From NCBI RefSeq assembly GCF_007744075.1, contig NZ_CP036266.1, positions 496,001-560,000 on the forward strand: a stretch of 64,000 nt of DNA, written 5' to 3'. This document shows, one piece after another, positions 43,897-52,865 of the stretch. Below the pieces are notes generated by a model. That model was given only the letters and a program-made list of their open reading frames with translations, did not search any database and was not told the origin of the DNA. Source of the DNA: Gimesia chilikensis. Lineage in GTDB: Bacteria; Planctomycetota; Planctomycetia; Planctomycetales; Planctomycetaceae. Position numbers and translations under genes: made by a program. Positions within the stretch are counted from its first letter, which is position 1, and every line of letters starts with the position of its first letter.

Positions 43897-45315
43897 TCAG
43901 TCCGCAAGATGCATTACCACCATCTTTTCTTCGCTCATTTCATGAATGGCGTACTTGGGGCCTTCTTTACCGGTGCCGCTGTGTTTCAGGCCACCGTAAG
44001 GCATCGCATCGGCCCGCCACTGGCTGGACCAGTTGATGTGAATGTTACCGCTTTCTACCTGCCGGGCGAACTTCATGGCCCGATCAATATCCTGCGTAAA
44101 GATACCGGCCGACAGTCCGTAGGTGGTGTCATTGGCCAGCCGGACGGCTTCATCGATGTCATCGAAGTATGACAGAGCGACAGCGGGACCAAAGATTTCG
44201 TCTTTAACGACCTGCATTTCCGGCGTAGTGTCGTCCAGAATGGTGGGGGCATAAATGGCTCCCTGTCGCTGGCCCCCGGTAATCAGGCGTGCTCCCTGGC
44301 TGACGGCTTCGTTAACCCACTGCTCAACCCGGCTGGCATCCGATTCCCGGACCATGGGGCCGATTTTGGTGCCTTCTTCCAGTTGGTTGCCCGTCTGCAG
44401 CACATCAACTTTGGATTTCAGTAGATCGACGAAATCTGTTTTGACTTTGGAAGAAGTCAGAATCCGCTGTGCCGAGATACAGACCTGGCCTGCATTGGCA
44501 TAGCCGGCCATCGTAATCGCGGTGGCAGCTTTTTCCAGATCGGCATCGTCCATGATAACCACGGGACTGTTGCTGCCCAGTTCCATTGTCACACGTTTCA
44601 TACCGGCCATTTCACAGATTTTGGTTCCGACCTCATAGGAACCCGTGAAACTGATTTTGCGAATGCGGGTGTCGGTACAGATGGCGCGGCCGATTTCTCC
44701 CCCCGGGCCGGTGACGCAGGCGATAGCTTCGGGAGGCAGACCGGCTTCGAGCAGGATCTCCGTCAGCTTCAGTGCAGAGAGTGGTGTGTCGCTGGCGGGT
44801 TTGATCAGGATCGCATTCCCGGCGGCGATGGCAGGGCCGACTTTGTGGCAGACCAGGTTCAGTGGGAAGTTGAACGGAGTAATCGCAGCCACGATGCCGC
44901 AGGGAACTCGCAGGGTGAATCCGAGTTTGTTTTTTCCGCCCGCGTTGCCTTCCAGTGGAATCATTTCGCCTGTCATGCGCCGGGCTTCTTCTCCGGAGAG
45001 CCGAATCACATCAGCACTGCGGCTGGCTTCGACCTGGCCTTCACCCAGGATCTTTCCGACTTCCAGGCTGATGGTGCGGGCCAGATCGTCCTGACGTTCC
45101 AGCATCAGTTCCGCTGCTTTTTGTAAGATCACGCTGCGATCATAGGCCGTCATGGATTTCATGATCTGTGCCCCCCGCTCCAGCACACCTACGGCGTTCT
45201 GGATGTCCTCGCCGCTTCCCTGGGGAACTGTATCGATGACCGACTGGTCAAAGGGGTTCGTCACATTGATTGACTGTTTGGTATCCTGCCACTGGCCAGC
45301 GCAAAACATTTTCAT
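43897..45315 (-). CDS. aldehyde dehydrogenase family protein
   Basis: 472 residues from the ATG at 45315, with GGAAGG upstream. The family is clear: PCGIVAAITPFNFPLNLVCHKVGPA, the Glu region TMELGSNSPVVI, the catalytic Cys in NAGQVCISAQRI, and the end GGLKHSGTGKEGPKYAIHEM. It oxidises an aldehyde with NAD(P)+. The style is closest to lactaldehyde/phosphonoacetaldehyde or non-phosphorylating glyceraldehyde-phosphate types, but the substrate cannot be fixed. It is probably cytosolic. Confidence 0.9.
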   Translation of the reverse strand: MKMFCAGQWQDTKQSINVTNPFDQSVIDTVPQGSGEDIQNAVGVLERGAQIMKSMTAYDRSVILQKAAELMLERQDDLARTISLEVGKILGEGQVEASRSADVIRLSGEEARRMTGEMIPLEGNAGGKNKLGFTLRVPCGIVAAITPFNFPLNLVCHKVGPAIAAGNAILIKPASDTPLSALKLTEILLEAGLPPEAIACVTGPGGEIGRAICTDTRIRKISFTGSYEVGTKICEMAGMKRVTMELGSNSPVVIMDDADLEKAATAITMAGYANAGQVCISAQRILTSSKVKTDFVDLLKSKVDVLQTGNQLEEGTKIGPMVRESDASRVEQWVNEAVSQGARLITGGQRQGAIYAPTILDDTTPEMQVVKDEIFGPAVALSYFDDIDEAVRLANDTTYGLSAGIFTQDIDRAMKFARQVESGNIHINWSSQWRADAMPYGGLKHSGTGKEGPKYAIHEMSEEKMVVMHLAD

Positions 45316-45659
45316 CTTGATCGAAACCTTCCGGAACGGAGTAACTCTGGGGAACAAATGCGTCCTTCAAATTCAGAATAGACGTGCGGCAGGAATCTGA
45401 CAAGCCAGCGAAAGAACCGATTTTGGTTTAGCAGGGGGAATTTGGCCTTAAGCTACTGTCAGTTAAGCGTTTAATGAGGCATGTTGCTGGTGAAATCTGA
45501 TCTTGGCAGGATACGGATATTCTGCTAAAAAACGGCCCACATTTCATGGGACAGTCTCGTCTCCGAATTCACTTCTCTCCAGTCCTCGGTACTGACTCTG
45601 TTTCGCGCCAGTGACGCACTCTCCCAACCTTCAAGACCTTTTATCAGACGGAAATGATC
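45316..45659. other. gene-free divergent intergenic stretch
   Basis: Lies between the divergent aldehyde dehydrogenase and the lipoprotein gene at 45660. No gene is seen. It probably carries both promoters. Confidence 0.4.
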
Positions 45660-46091
45660 ATGGCCAATCTACGATCCATGGCGCCGTGGATGACATGTAT
45701 TGTCGTCACGCTGCTGCTGAGTACGGGATGTGAAACCATGCCCGACTGGGACAGCGGTATGGCGAGTGGCACACATCGAGCAGAGAAGCGGGTCAGTAAA
45801 GCAGAGCATCAGCGGATGTTATTCCTCACCGATCGTGATCCTGATGCGTTGAACTGGATCTTGAAACACCGACTGCAATCCGGTATGTCACGCGCCAGCG
45901 TAGAGAAAGAACTCGGTGAAGAAGGGGAATTCCAGGAATCCTCCAAATGGTTGAAGGCCAGCGGTGGTTCATTCCGCACGACGGATGACGCGTACAAATG
46001 GGGACCGGATAAGACCGGTCGCAGCGTCTACCTGATGTTCCGGGACGACGTGCTGGTTAATTTCCATCCCGAAGATTTCAATCTGGATTAA
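45660..46091 (+). CDS. small lipoprotein, possibly BamE/SmpA-like
   Basis: 143 residues from the ATG at 45660 with GGAA 7 bases upstream (an ATG two codons earlier is possible). The signal peptide ends in a lipobox-like LSTGC. The short motif LQSGMSRASVEKELGE followed by strands recalls BamE/SmpA-type small outer-membrane lipoproteins, which begin with GMxxxxVxxxLG. The match is suggestive only. It would sit in the envelope. It converges on rlmN. Confidence 0.6.
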   Translation: MANLRSMAPWMTCIVVTLLLSTGCETMPDWDSGMASGTHRAEKRVSKAEHQRMLFLTDRDPDALNWILKHRLQSGMSRASVEKELGEEGEFQESSKWLKASGGSFRTTDDAYKWGPDKTGRSVYLMFRDDVLVNFHPEDFNLD

Positions 46092-46099
46092 ACCACTGA

Positions 46100-46129
46100 T
46101 TCAGATTCCTGGTTTCTATTGAATCTGAA
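46100..46129. terminator. convergent hairpin between the lipoprotein gene and rlmN
   Basis: TTCAGATTC pairs with GAATCTGAA (9 bp). The rlmN stop lies in the loop. A T-rich stretch follows on the plus strand. Confidence 0.45.
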
Positions 46130-47222
46130 CCATTTCCTTTTCTTTTTCCCGGTTCAGACGCAACTGGCCGCAGGCGGCATCGATGTCGTCCCCTTTACGC
46201 TTGCGGACAGTGACATTCACGCCCCCCTTCGCCAGCGTCATAAAGAAGCGATCTACATCGGCCGTGGTGGGGTTCTGGTAGCCGGTCTCTTCCACACCGT
46301 TGGCTGGAATCAGATTCACGTGTGCATTGCGGTGTTTGAGCAGGCCTGCCAGCTCTCGGGCATGAGCCGGACTGTCATTGACGCCGGACAGCAGGATGTA
46401 CTCAAAGGTCACTCGTCTGCCGGTGGTGACGTAATAGTAATCGGTGGCATCCAGGATTTTCTGAATCCCGATTTTATTGTTCGTGGGAACGATCTGATCG
46501 CGGAGGACATCGTTGGGGGCGTGCAGGGAAACGGCGAGGATGTATGATTTGTTGACATCCGCCAGTTCCCGGATTTTTACAGGAAGACCAACTGTAGAGA
46601 CCGTAATCTTACGGGCGCCAATCCCCATGCCTCCCTTGTGATTTAATGTATCCAGGGCAGGAATCAGTGCCGAGAGATTGGCCAGCGGCTCGCCGATTCC
46701 CATGACCACAATGTTGGAGATGCGTTCGTCTTCATCGATCACGCGGTCCAGACGGAGAATCTGTTCCAGAATTTCGCCCATTGACAGATTGCGAGTCAGT
46801 CCCAGCAGTCCGCTGGCGCAGAAGACGCAACCCATAGCACAGCCGACCTGTGTACTGATACAGACGGTATTCCGCTTGGGCTCCCGCATCAGCACGCATT
46901 CGACGTGGTGTCCGTCTTCCAGTTCCAGGAGTAGCTTTTCCGTGCGGTCCTTTGCGGTCTGCTGTTTGACGATCGTAGTCGAAAACAGCCGGAAGTTCTC
47001 TTTCAGCAGTTCGCGAAACTTTTTGGAGATGTCGTGCATTTCGTCAAAATCGTTGACGCGTTTGGTAAAGATCCAGCGACGAATCTGGTCTGCACGATAA
47101 GAAGACGAACCGTGATCGATGCACCACTGGGCAAGTTGTTCCCGGGTGAGATCAGTAATCAGGGGGAGTCGACCTGCTTCAACAGGAGAAGCGGTGGACG
47201 GAACATTTTCGGAAGAAAGCAT
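46116..47222 (-). CDS. rlmN: dual-specificity RNA methyltransferase RlmN
   Basis: 368 residues from the ATG at 47222; the frame reaches a TTG at 47288, and the start is not decided by a clear ribosome site. The radical SAM motif CAMGCVFC (Cys 128, 132, 135) is followed by GLTRNLSMGEILEQI and, near the end, a DDIDAACGQL segment with the methyl-carrying Cys. It methylates C2 of A2503 in 23S rRNA and A37 in some tRNAs. The length is normal. Confidence 0.94.
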   Translation of the reverse strand: MLSSENVPSTASPVEAGRLPLITDLTREQLAQWCIDHGSSSYRADQIRRWIFTKRVNDFDEMHDISKKFRELLKENFRLFSTTIVKQQTAKDRTEKLLLELEDGHHVECVLMREPKRNTVCISTQVGCAMGCVFCASGLLGLTRNLSMGEILEQILRLDRVIDEDERISNIVVMGIGEPLANLSALIPALDTLNHKGGMGIGARKITVSTVGLPVKIRELADVNKSYILAVSLHAPNDVLRDQIVPTNNKIGIQKILDATDYYYVTTGRRVTFEYILLSGVNDSPAHARELAGLLKHRNAHVNLIPANGVEETGYQNPTTADVDRFFMTLAKGGVNVTVRKRKGDDIDAACGQLRLNREKEKEMVQIQ

Positions 47223-47428
47223 GGTTTCTGGCTCGAGCGTGCGTTCGCGGTCGGTCTGGACGCGGCGAATCGGTTTCGCAAATAACAAAAGTCGCGATTT
47301 TGCACCGGCACCGGAAAAGCAGGGCCGGGATACGTTGCTGTCATCATATCGGGGACCGGGGCAGATGACTACTATTTATCGGACCAGATTTCTAATTCTA
47401 GCCCGGTCTGAACACGTTTTTGCCAGAT

Positions 47429-49345
47429 TTACGGTACATTCGTCTCTTCAGGAGGGGCTGGAAAGCTGACTACCGTCCCTTTTTTCCCTTTCTGGATATC
47501 CTGCTCCTCCTCGAATGTGCCCGGATCAAAGGAGAGGGCCGGGATTGGCGGAGGAGACTGGGGGATGCCCAGCTCAGGTACATCCAGCGTCGGAAGTTTC
47601 GACTTCGTCTCGGCCTGGAGAGTCTGCTCAACAGCGGGCTGCTGCGGACGAGGCTCGTCCTGCGACAGCCGTGGTGCATCGGTAACTGGTTGTGGTTTCT
47701 GTCTCACAATGCGTCGCCCGTCGTCAACGATGGCTTTGTCATTGAAGGCGATCCGCTGACCCTGAATTTCTGCACCAACAATCCGGTAGTGCTGGCCGGG
47801 AGGTGCTTTGAGTGTGTTCAGAGCATTACCGACGTCAATCTGTTTGCGATCCTGTGGGTTTGAAGCCAGCATCAGTTCCAGACTGGACCCGTCCGGATAT
47901 TTCAATCGCAGTTTAGGTTGCGCACTAGCCAGGCCTGAGTTCGCAAACGGATTTCCAAATTCGGCGACCCGTTCAAAACGGGCATGAACTTCATTTTGTC
48001 CGGTGGCAAGCCGGGGTCGGGAATAGGTTTTGTTTGCCATCACCAGTTCCGCCTGAGACATGTGCAGGTGCCAGTTGCCGGTGGAAGCAATGACGATATC
48101 GTCTGCTCCAAAATGGAGCTGCGGATAGACGTAAAGTGAGGATTCAATCTGCGCAGTGGCAACCGGAGGCATTTTGTCTGCCCCCAGGAACATGGCACAT
48201 TGAATCAATGTGGGGACCGGAACCGATTTCACGACCTTGGGCTGATTCAGTTGGGCCATCATTTTCTGCTTGTTATTTGTTTTGTAATAAAGCGAAAGCA
48301 GGGCGACCGAGCTTTGCCGGGTTTCCAGATCGACGTCCAGATTCCGCAGGATGGCTTCTTCCGCTTCATCCGCCTGCTGATGCTTCTGCAGGATCTGCGA
48401 ACAGAGCAGGTTGGCTTCCCAGACTTCGCTGGAATAGGTTTGTGATTTCATCGCCATCTGTGCGGCACCCGGTTGTCCCAGGTAGTCGCGAATACTGGCC
48501 AGGTTGGCCGTGCCCGAAGCCAGCATATCATCTCGCCGGAAATAGCCTTCACCGATACTCGCCAGTTCGGTATAGGTCTGCGAGGCGGCGAACAGTTGCC
48601 CCTGAGCCTGCTGTGTACGGGCAACGTAATACCAGTACGGAGGGTAGTGGCTCATGAAGCGTTCCATGCGTTTCAGAATCCGCAAACGCACGCGCGGGTT
48701 CTGCTCCTGCATGGCTTCATCCAGCGCATCGAGATCCACATCCCGGATCAGCCATTGATCCGGAATCTTTTTCTCCTGAGCCAGTTTCCAGAAGGTGTCC
48801 AGGAAAAGGGTCGATTTGGAGATCACCGTCTCCATGCGCTGCTTATCGACTTTCCAGAGATCAAGGTCTTTCTGCGCCTGGACGTTCCGATAGTCCCACC
48901 AGCTGTTGGCACCCGTGCGGACGGCACTGCCAAACTGCAGTGTGAGTACATCGGTCGTGAGTGCCAGCGCGTTGATGGCCACTTTCTGGCGAGCCTGATA
49001 ATTATGTTTGTTCTTGAAGTATTCGCGTTCCTGGTCCGCGATCTCAACCTGCGCGATTTCATCGAGCACTGATGAGTAGAGTTTGATGACTTTCTCATCG
49101 CCGATGCCGTTGAGGTTCAGGTTGTTGAGGATCTTTTCCCGTTCCTCATACATCACCTCTTTCGAGCCGGTTTTCCTGATGCGGTAGAATGCGGCGCGAC
49201 AGTAGTTGAGCGCAATAGCGGTTTTGCTGGCCGTGGAGTCAGGTTCCCCTGATGTTTCTGCTGCGTGTGAGGAGTCCGAAACGGAAACGCAGAAAACAAA
49301 AGCCAGTATGATCAGAATTGTCGGTTTTTGAAAAAGAGTCGGCAT
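47429..49345 (-). CDS. secreted TPR-like hypothetical protein
   Basis: 638 residues, ATG start, signal peptide (TILIILAFVFCVSVSDSSHA). The first two thirds are helical with TPR-like spacing (ARTQQAQGQLFAASQTYTELA). About 420-540 looks beta-rich. The end, about 550-638, is Pro/Gln-rich and probably disordered. I do not recognise the family. It is probably periplasmic. A 309-base gap upstream leads to the aminotransferase terminator. Confidence 0.65.
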   Translation of the reverse strand: MPTLFQKPTILIILAFVFCVSVSDSSHAAETSGEPDSTASKTAIALNYCRAAFYRIRKTGSKEVMYEEREKILNNLNLNGIGDEKVIKLYSSVLDEIAQVEIADQEREYFKNKHNYQARQKVAINALALTTDVLTLQFGSAVRTGANSWWDYRNVQAQKDLDLWKVDKQRMETVISKSTLFLDTFWKLAQEKKIPDQWLIRDVDLDALDEAMQEQNPRVRLRILKRMERFMSHYPPYWYYVARTQQAQGQLFAASQTYTELASIGEGYFRRDDMLASGTANLASIRDYLGQPGAAQMAMKSQTYSSEVWEANLLCSQILQKHQQADEAEEAILRNLDVDLETRQSSVALLSLYYKTNNKQKMMAQLNQPKVVKSVPVPTLIQCAMFLGADKMPPVATAQIESSLYVYPQLHFGADDIVIASTGNWHLHMSQAELVMANKTYSRPRLATGQNEVHARFERVAEFGNPFANSGLASAQPKLRLKYPDGSSLELMLASNPQDRKQIDVGNALNTLKAPPGQHYRIVGAEIQGQRIAFNDKAIVDDGRRIVRQKPQPVTDAPRLSQDEPRPQQPAVEQTLQAETKSKLPTLDVPELGIPQSPPPIPALSFDPGTFEEEQDIQKGKKGTVVSFPAPPEETNVP

Positions 49346-49654
49346 GGGCTCTCCTTAACTGCCGATCAACGTCATTATTTTGGCAGGAATTGGGATTGGT
49401 TTTTGGATGCTTTGCACATCAATGCAGGAAATTAATTTCATCACTCTAAGCTTACCCTACGAAAGGCAGTCGTGTGGGCGCGTCCTGATTTTTTGTAGGT
49501 TTTTCGCCCCTGCAAAATGCTGTCAGGTCCGGTTGAGTAAACTGGGGTGACTTTGGTGTGTGGCTACCTCAGGAGCCTCTACCGTGCAAAAAAAATCCCC
49601 TGACTGCTGGAGCAATCAGGGGATTTGGAAATTTCAGATTGTTCGGGTTGCTGA
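49346..49654. other. intergenic stretch with the aminotransferase terminator
   Basis: Contains the terminator at 49588-49626 and probably the promoter of the secreted TPR-like gene. No gene is seen. Confidence 0.4.
49588..49626 (-). terminator. Rho-independent terminator of the aminotransferase gene
   Basis: On the minus strand AAATCCCCTGA pairs with TCAGGGGATTT, the inner part also pairs, and eight T follow. It lies 28 bases behind the stop at 49655. Confidence 0.9.
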
Positions 49655-50854
49655 TTAAGCAACCTTTCTGACCTGTGATGTCTCTGAATAGAGGGTCGGG
49701 AAGTGAGGAGAAGACAGCCGACCCAGGCTTTCCGCAATTCCGCGAATCACAGTTTCCTGCTGAGTCGCTGTTAATTCAGAGAAAATAGGCAGAGCCAGGC
49801 ATTCGCTGGTGATCAGTTCAGTGACGGGCAGGTCCCCTTCCTGGTATCCCAGATACTGGAAGCACTGTTGCAGATGCAGAGGACGTGGATAGTAAATCGC
49901 ACAGCCAATCTGCTTTTCACGTAAGTCGTTCAGCACCTTGTCCCGCTGTCCGCCTTTGACACGGAGACTGTACTGATTGTAAACGTGACGACGGTCCGGC
50001 AGCACGGCAGGAGGTTCGATGCAATCAAGCAGCTGGTAGTGACGCAGCAGGGAATTGTACCGACGAGCATTTTCCTGTCGTTCGCTGGTCCACTGATCCA
50101 GGTGTTTCAGTTTGACCCGTAGAACGGCTGCCTGCAGGGCATCCAGACGACTGTTGATGCCAACTTCAGCATGCTGATAACCGCCCAGGTCTCCGTGAAC
50201 CCGCAGGCGACGAATTCGAGTAGCGAGATCCGGGTCATCAGTGGTAACCAGTCCACCATCTCCGGCGCCCCCGAGATTCTTGGTTGGGAAGAAGCTGAAA
50301 CAGCCTACGGTTCCCAGGACGCCAGCACGCCGGCCCCGGTATTCGGCTCCAATTGCCTGGGCTGCGTCTTCGATGACGGGAATCCCATTCCGGACGGCAT
50401 TACGCCAGATCGGTTCCATGTCGGCACATTGTCCAAAAATATGGACAGGCATAATGGCTTTGGTGCGTTCGGTAATCTTTTCTTCGATGGACTCAGGGCA
50501 GAGATTGAAGCTCACGGGGTCGATATCGGCAAATACCGGAGTCGCACCCACGCGGGCAATCGAGCTGCCTGTTGCAAAGAAGGTAAACGGGCTGGTAATG
50601 ACTTCATCGCCAGGGCCGATTTCCAGGGCCATCAGAGCCAGCAAGAGGGCATCGGTACCTGAAGCAACTCCGATGGCATTCCGGGAGTCGCAATATTCGG
50701 CAATATCACACTCAAATTCAGCGACTTCATCGCCGAGAACGAAAGACTGATTTTCAAACACATTCAGGACGGCATCCTGAACCTCAGTCTTGATTCTCTG
50801 ATACTGGTCGACGAGATTGATAAAGGGGACAGGTGTGGGGGTGTTGTTTGTCAT
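49655..50854 (-). CDS. DegT/DnrJ/EryC1-type PLP aminotransferase
   Basis: 399 residues, ATG start. Typical features are VPFINLVDQYQRIKTEVQDAV at the front, GVASGTDALLLALMAL, EDAAQAIGAEYRGRRAG and the PLP-lysine segment FFPTKNLGGAGDGGLVTT. RLDALQAAVLRVKL is also diagnostic. It transfers an amino group to a keto sugar nucleotide in surface-polysaccharide or lipid A-type sugar synthesis. No other sugar-nucleotide gene is beside it, so the product is open. A strong terminator follows and a long gap precedes it. Confidence 0.92.
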   Translation of the reverse strand: MTNNTPTPVPFINLVDQYQRIKTEVQDAVLNVFENQSFVLGDEVAEFECDIAEYCDSRNAIGVASGTDALLLALMALEIGPGDEVITSPFTFFATGSSIARVGATPVFADIDPVSFNLCPESIEEKITERTKAIMPVHIFGQCADMEPIWRNAVRNGIPVIEDAAQAIGAEYRGRRAGVLGTVGCFSFFPTKNLGGAGDGGLVTTDDPDLATRIRRLRVHGDLGGYQHAEVGINSRLDALQAAVLRVKLKHLDQWTSERQENARRYNSLLRHYQLLDCIEPPAVLPDRRHVYNQYSLRVKGGQRDKVLNDLREKQIGCAIYYPRPLHLQQCFQYLGYQEGDLPVTELITSECLALPIFSELTATQQETVIRGIAESLGRLSSPHFPTLYSETSQVRKVA

Positions 50855-51225
50855 TCAGCGACTCCATTCGCTATGGAAAACCGGGGAGTTCCGTGCTCAA
50901 AAACAGGTAAGTTTGGATGTTTTGAGAGATTTGATGCGGCTTAATTTCGAGTAAGTCGCAGAGATTTCGATCAAACTGAGCGGTCTCCATCCTGGATTAC
51001 TCAAGGGCGAATCGAAATTTCGTGCGTAGATTATGTCGAGAACCAGATTCTGTCAATATGTGTCAATCCGAAAAAACACAGGACTCAGGCTGGTCTCTGA
51101 AGAAAGAGTGCTAAGCAGATCATCAGGTCTTCTTTGTCGCCCTACCTTTGGCAAACAACGCATGATTATCAGGAAGATTGCCGATAGAAGAAACAGGGGC
51201 TGAGCCGGGCCGGGAATATGTAGTC

Positions 51226-51254
51226 TTGACACCTGATTTTCAGCGTTCTAGGAT
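51226..51254 (+). promoter_or_regulatory. sigma-70 promoter P1 of the ferredoxin gene
   Basis: TTGACA, 17-base spacer, TAGGAT. It is the best promoter match found in the window. A leader of about 190 bases would follow. Confidence 0.7.
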
Positions 51255-51379
51255 GAACTGTCCGTTTCTTTCCGAGGCGGGTTGATCAACTTGAGTTTTA
51301 TCACAAATGACTGCCATTCAGACTCATCCACAGCGAGGTCTGATCGAGCGCGACTGGTAGTTTTTTGATTTTCGAAGTC

Positions 51380-51385
51380 TATAAT
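51380..51385 (+). promoter_or_regulatory. possible promoter P2 (-10 box) of the ferredoxin gene
   Basis: A perfect TATAAT 64 bases before the ATG. The -35 region is weak, so this would need help from a regulator or be constitutive and weak. Confidence 0.45.
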
Positions 51386-51449
51386 ACCATTAAACGCTTC
51401 GAGTAGATTAATCACATTTAAGAAGTGCAACGTCCAGAAAGGAAAACTC

Positions 51450-51728
51450 ATGGCACACGTGGTTACAGAGGCTTGCTTCAACTGCAAATATACAGACTGT
51501 GTTGTGGTTTGCCCCGTAGAATGTTTCTACGAAGGGGAATCCATGGTCTACATCAATCCTGATGAGTGCATCGACTGTGAAGCTTGCGTGCCAGAATGTC
51601 CGGTAGAAGCGATTTTTCACGAGGACAATCTTCCTGATAAGTGGCAGGATTACATCCAGATCAATGCCGAAAAATCTCAGGAACTGCCCGTCATTACCGA
51701 AAAGAAAGAGCCCCTGGCTGATTCGTGA
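51450..51728 (+). CDS. fdxA: 7Fe ferredoxin
   Basis: 92 residues, ATG start, AGAAAGGAAAA ribosome region. Cys at 9, 12, 17, 21, 25, 40, 43, 46 and 50 fall exactly on the Azotobacter FdI pattern: 9, 17 and 50 for a 3Fe-4S cluster and 21, 40, 43 and 46 for a 4Fe-4S cluster. The front [23 protein letters not shown] is diagnostic. It carries electrons in the cytosol; the partner is unknown. It is monocistronic, with its own promoters and a strong terminator. Confidence 0.93.
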   Translation: MAHVVTEACFNCKYTDCVVVCPVECFYEGESMVYINPDECIDCEACVPECPVEAIFHEDNLPDKWQDYIQINAEKSQELPVITEKKEPLADS

Positions 51729-51753
51729 TTCGATAAGACAGACTGAATACAAC

Positions 51754-51794
51754 AAAAAACTCCCCATGATCAAACCTGGTCATGGGGAGTTTTT
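51754..51794. terminator. bidirectional terminator
   Basis: ACTCCCCATGA pairs with TCATGGGGAGT, with A-run before and T-run after, so it works on both strands for the convergent ferredoxin and aldolase genes. Confidence 0.9.
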
Positions 51795-51796
51795 GC

Positions 51797-52765
51797 TTAG
51801 TCGATGACATTGAGTCGCTGTCCCAGTTCGCGCAGAATCTCAATATCGCTGTCGGGGCGCGTCGGGCTGTTTGGATGTGTCTGATTCGTTTTCACCCACC
51901 CGCGCAGGTGCAGAAACTGGGCCGCCGAATGCTTGTAAGCCGGCGAAGGGCTGCGGAAGGTGAAATAACCCAGATACTGCAGCAGGTCGTTCAATTCATA
52001 AAACGCCGGATCGCCTGCTTCCCAGAATGCATCCCGTTTGGCGAACAGGTCGGGGGCGAAAGTGCTTAGGCCGAGCAGGTAATCGCTGCCGTACTGGACC
52101 ATATCGATCCCAAAATCATTTCCCGTGAATACTTTGAAATCGGGACGTTTCTGATCGCGGAGCTGCAGCCGCTCCCACTCCGGTTCGCGATGGAAGGATG
52201 AGTGTTTGGCACCGATACACTGCGGGATCTCCATCAGGGCGGCATACGTATCGAGATCGTAGACCGAACCGAAGGGAGCCAGGTCACGGGTTAGTTCAAA
52301 CCCGATGAAGCGGTCTGTGTTGGCGGCAATTGTTCGGTAAGATTCGATAATCTGTTCCGGAGTCTGTTCTACCAGACCAAAGGACTGGAAAATGACCGGC
52401 GTCCCCCCATACTCCTGGATCAGGTCAATCTTGTGCTGGTAGCCATCAGCATCGAAGGCCGCCCCGGTCTGATCGCCGACAAACGCACCCGCGACAAAGG
52501 AGCCCCCGTTGAGAGTCTCACGGGCGATTTTCAGAACTTCGATGAAGGTGGGTTCATCGATGAGATTCACATAACCGGTGTCCATATTCACGGCGGGGAT
52601 GATTCCCAGATCAGCCGTACGGGCGACATGAGCGCTCAGCGACTCACGGTCAATTTCACCCGACTCCAGATAGGGGAGCAGGACAGCGGAAATCCCGGTC
52701 AGTTTTCGACGGGGTTTGATCATTTTAACGGGATCATATGTGGCCGCGGGGGCTGCTTCTGGCAT
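51797..52765 (-). CDS. DapA-family (dihydrodipicolinate synthase-like) aldolase
   Basis: 322 residues, ATG start. The TIM-barrel pattern of the family is present, with the Schiff-base lysine in GAKHSS (Lys187). The Tyr expected in true dihydrodipicolinate synthase before the Pro-rich loop is not found (PVIFQSFG in its place), and the N-terminal strand TGISAVLLPYL is only loosely conserved. It probably cleaves or makes another keto-acid aldol, as do many planctomycete paralogs. It is divergent from the sulfatase gene, 100 bases away. Confidence 0.85.
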   Translation of the reverse strand: MPEAAPAATYDPVKMIKPRRKLTGISAVLLPYLESGEIDRESLSAHVARTADLGIIPAVNMDTGYVNLIDEPTFIEVLKIARETLNGGSFVAGAFVGDQTGAAFDADGYQHKIDLIQEYGGTPVIFQSFGLVEQTPEQIIESYRTIAANTDRFIGFELTRDLAPFGSVYDLDTYAALMEIPQCIGAKHSSFHREPEWERLQLRDQKRPDFKVFTGNDFGIDMVQYGSDYLLGLSTFAPDLFAKRDAFWEAGDPAFYELNDLLQYLGYFTFRSPSPAYKHSAAQFLHLRGWVKTNQTHPNSPTRPDSDIEILRELGQRLNVID

Positions 52766-52865
52766 TTGGTTCGTCCTTGCTATATATTGACATTCGAATT
52801 ACTGATTTTCAGTGTTTCATGCTCCCGCCAGAATACCAGATCGGCGCTCAATCTTGGAGGCAATC

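Larger units (their letters stand above)
50855..51449. other. intergenic region with ferredoxin promoters
   Basis: 595 bases without a convincing gene. It holds the promoters at 51226-51254 and 51380-51385 and the upstream region of the divergent aminotransferase gene. Confidence 0.5.
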
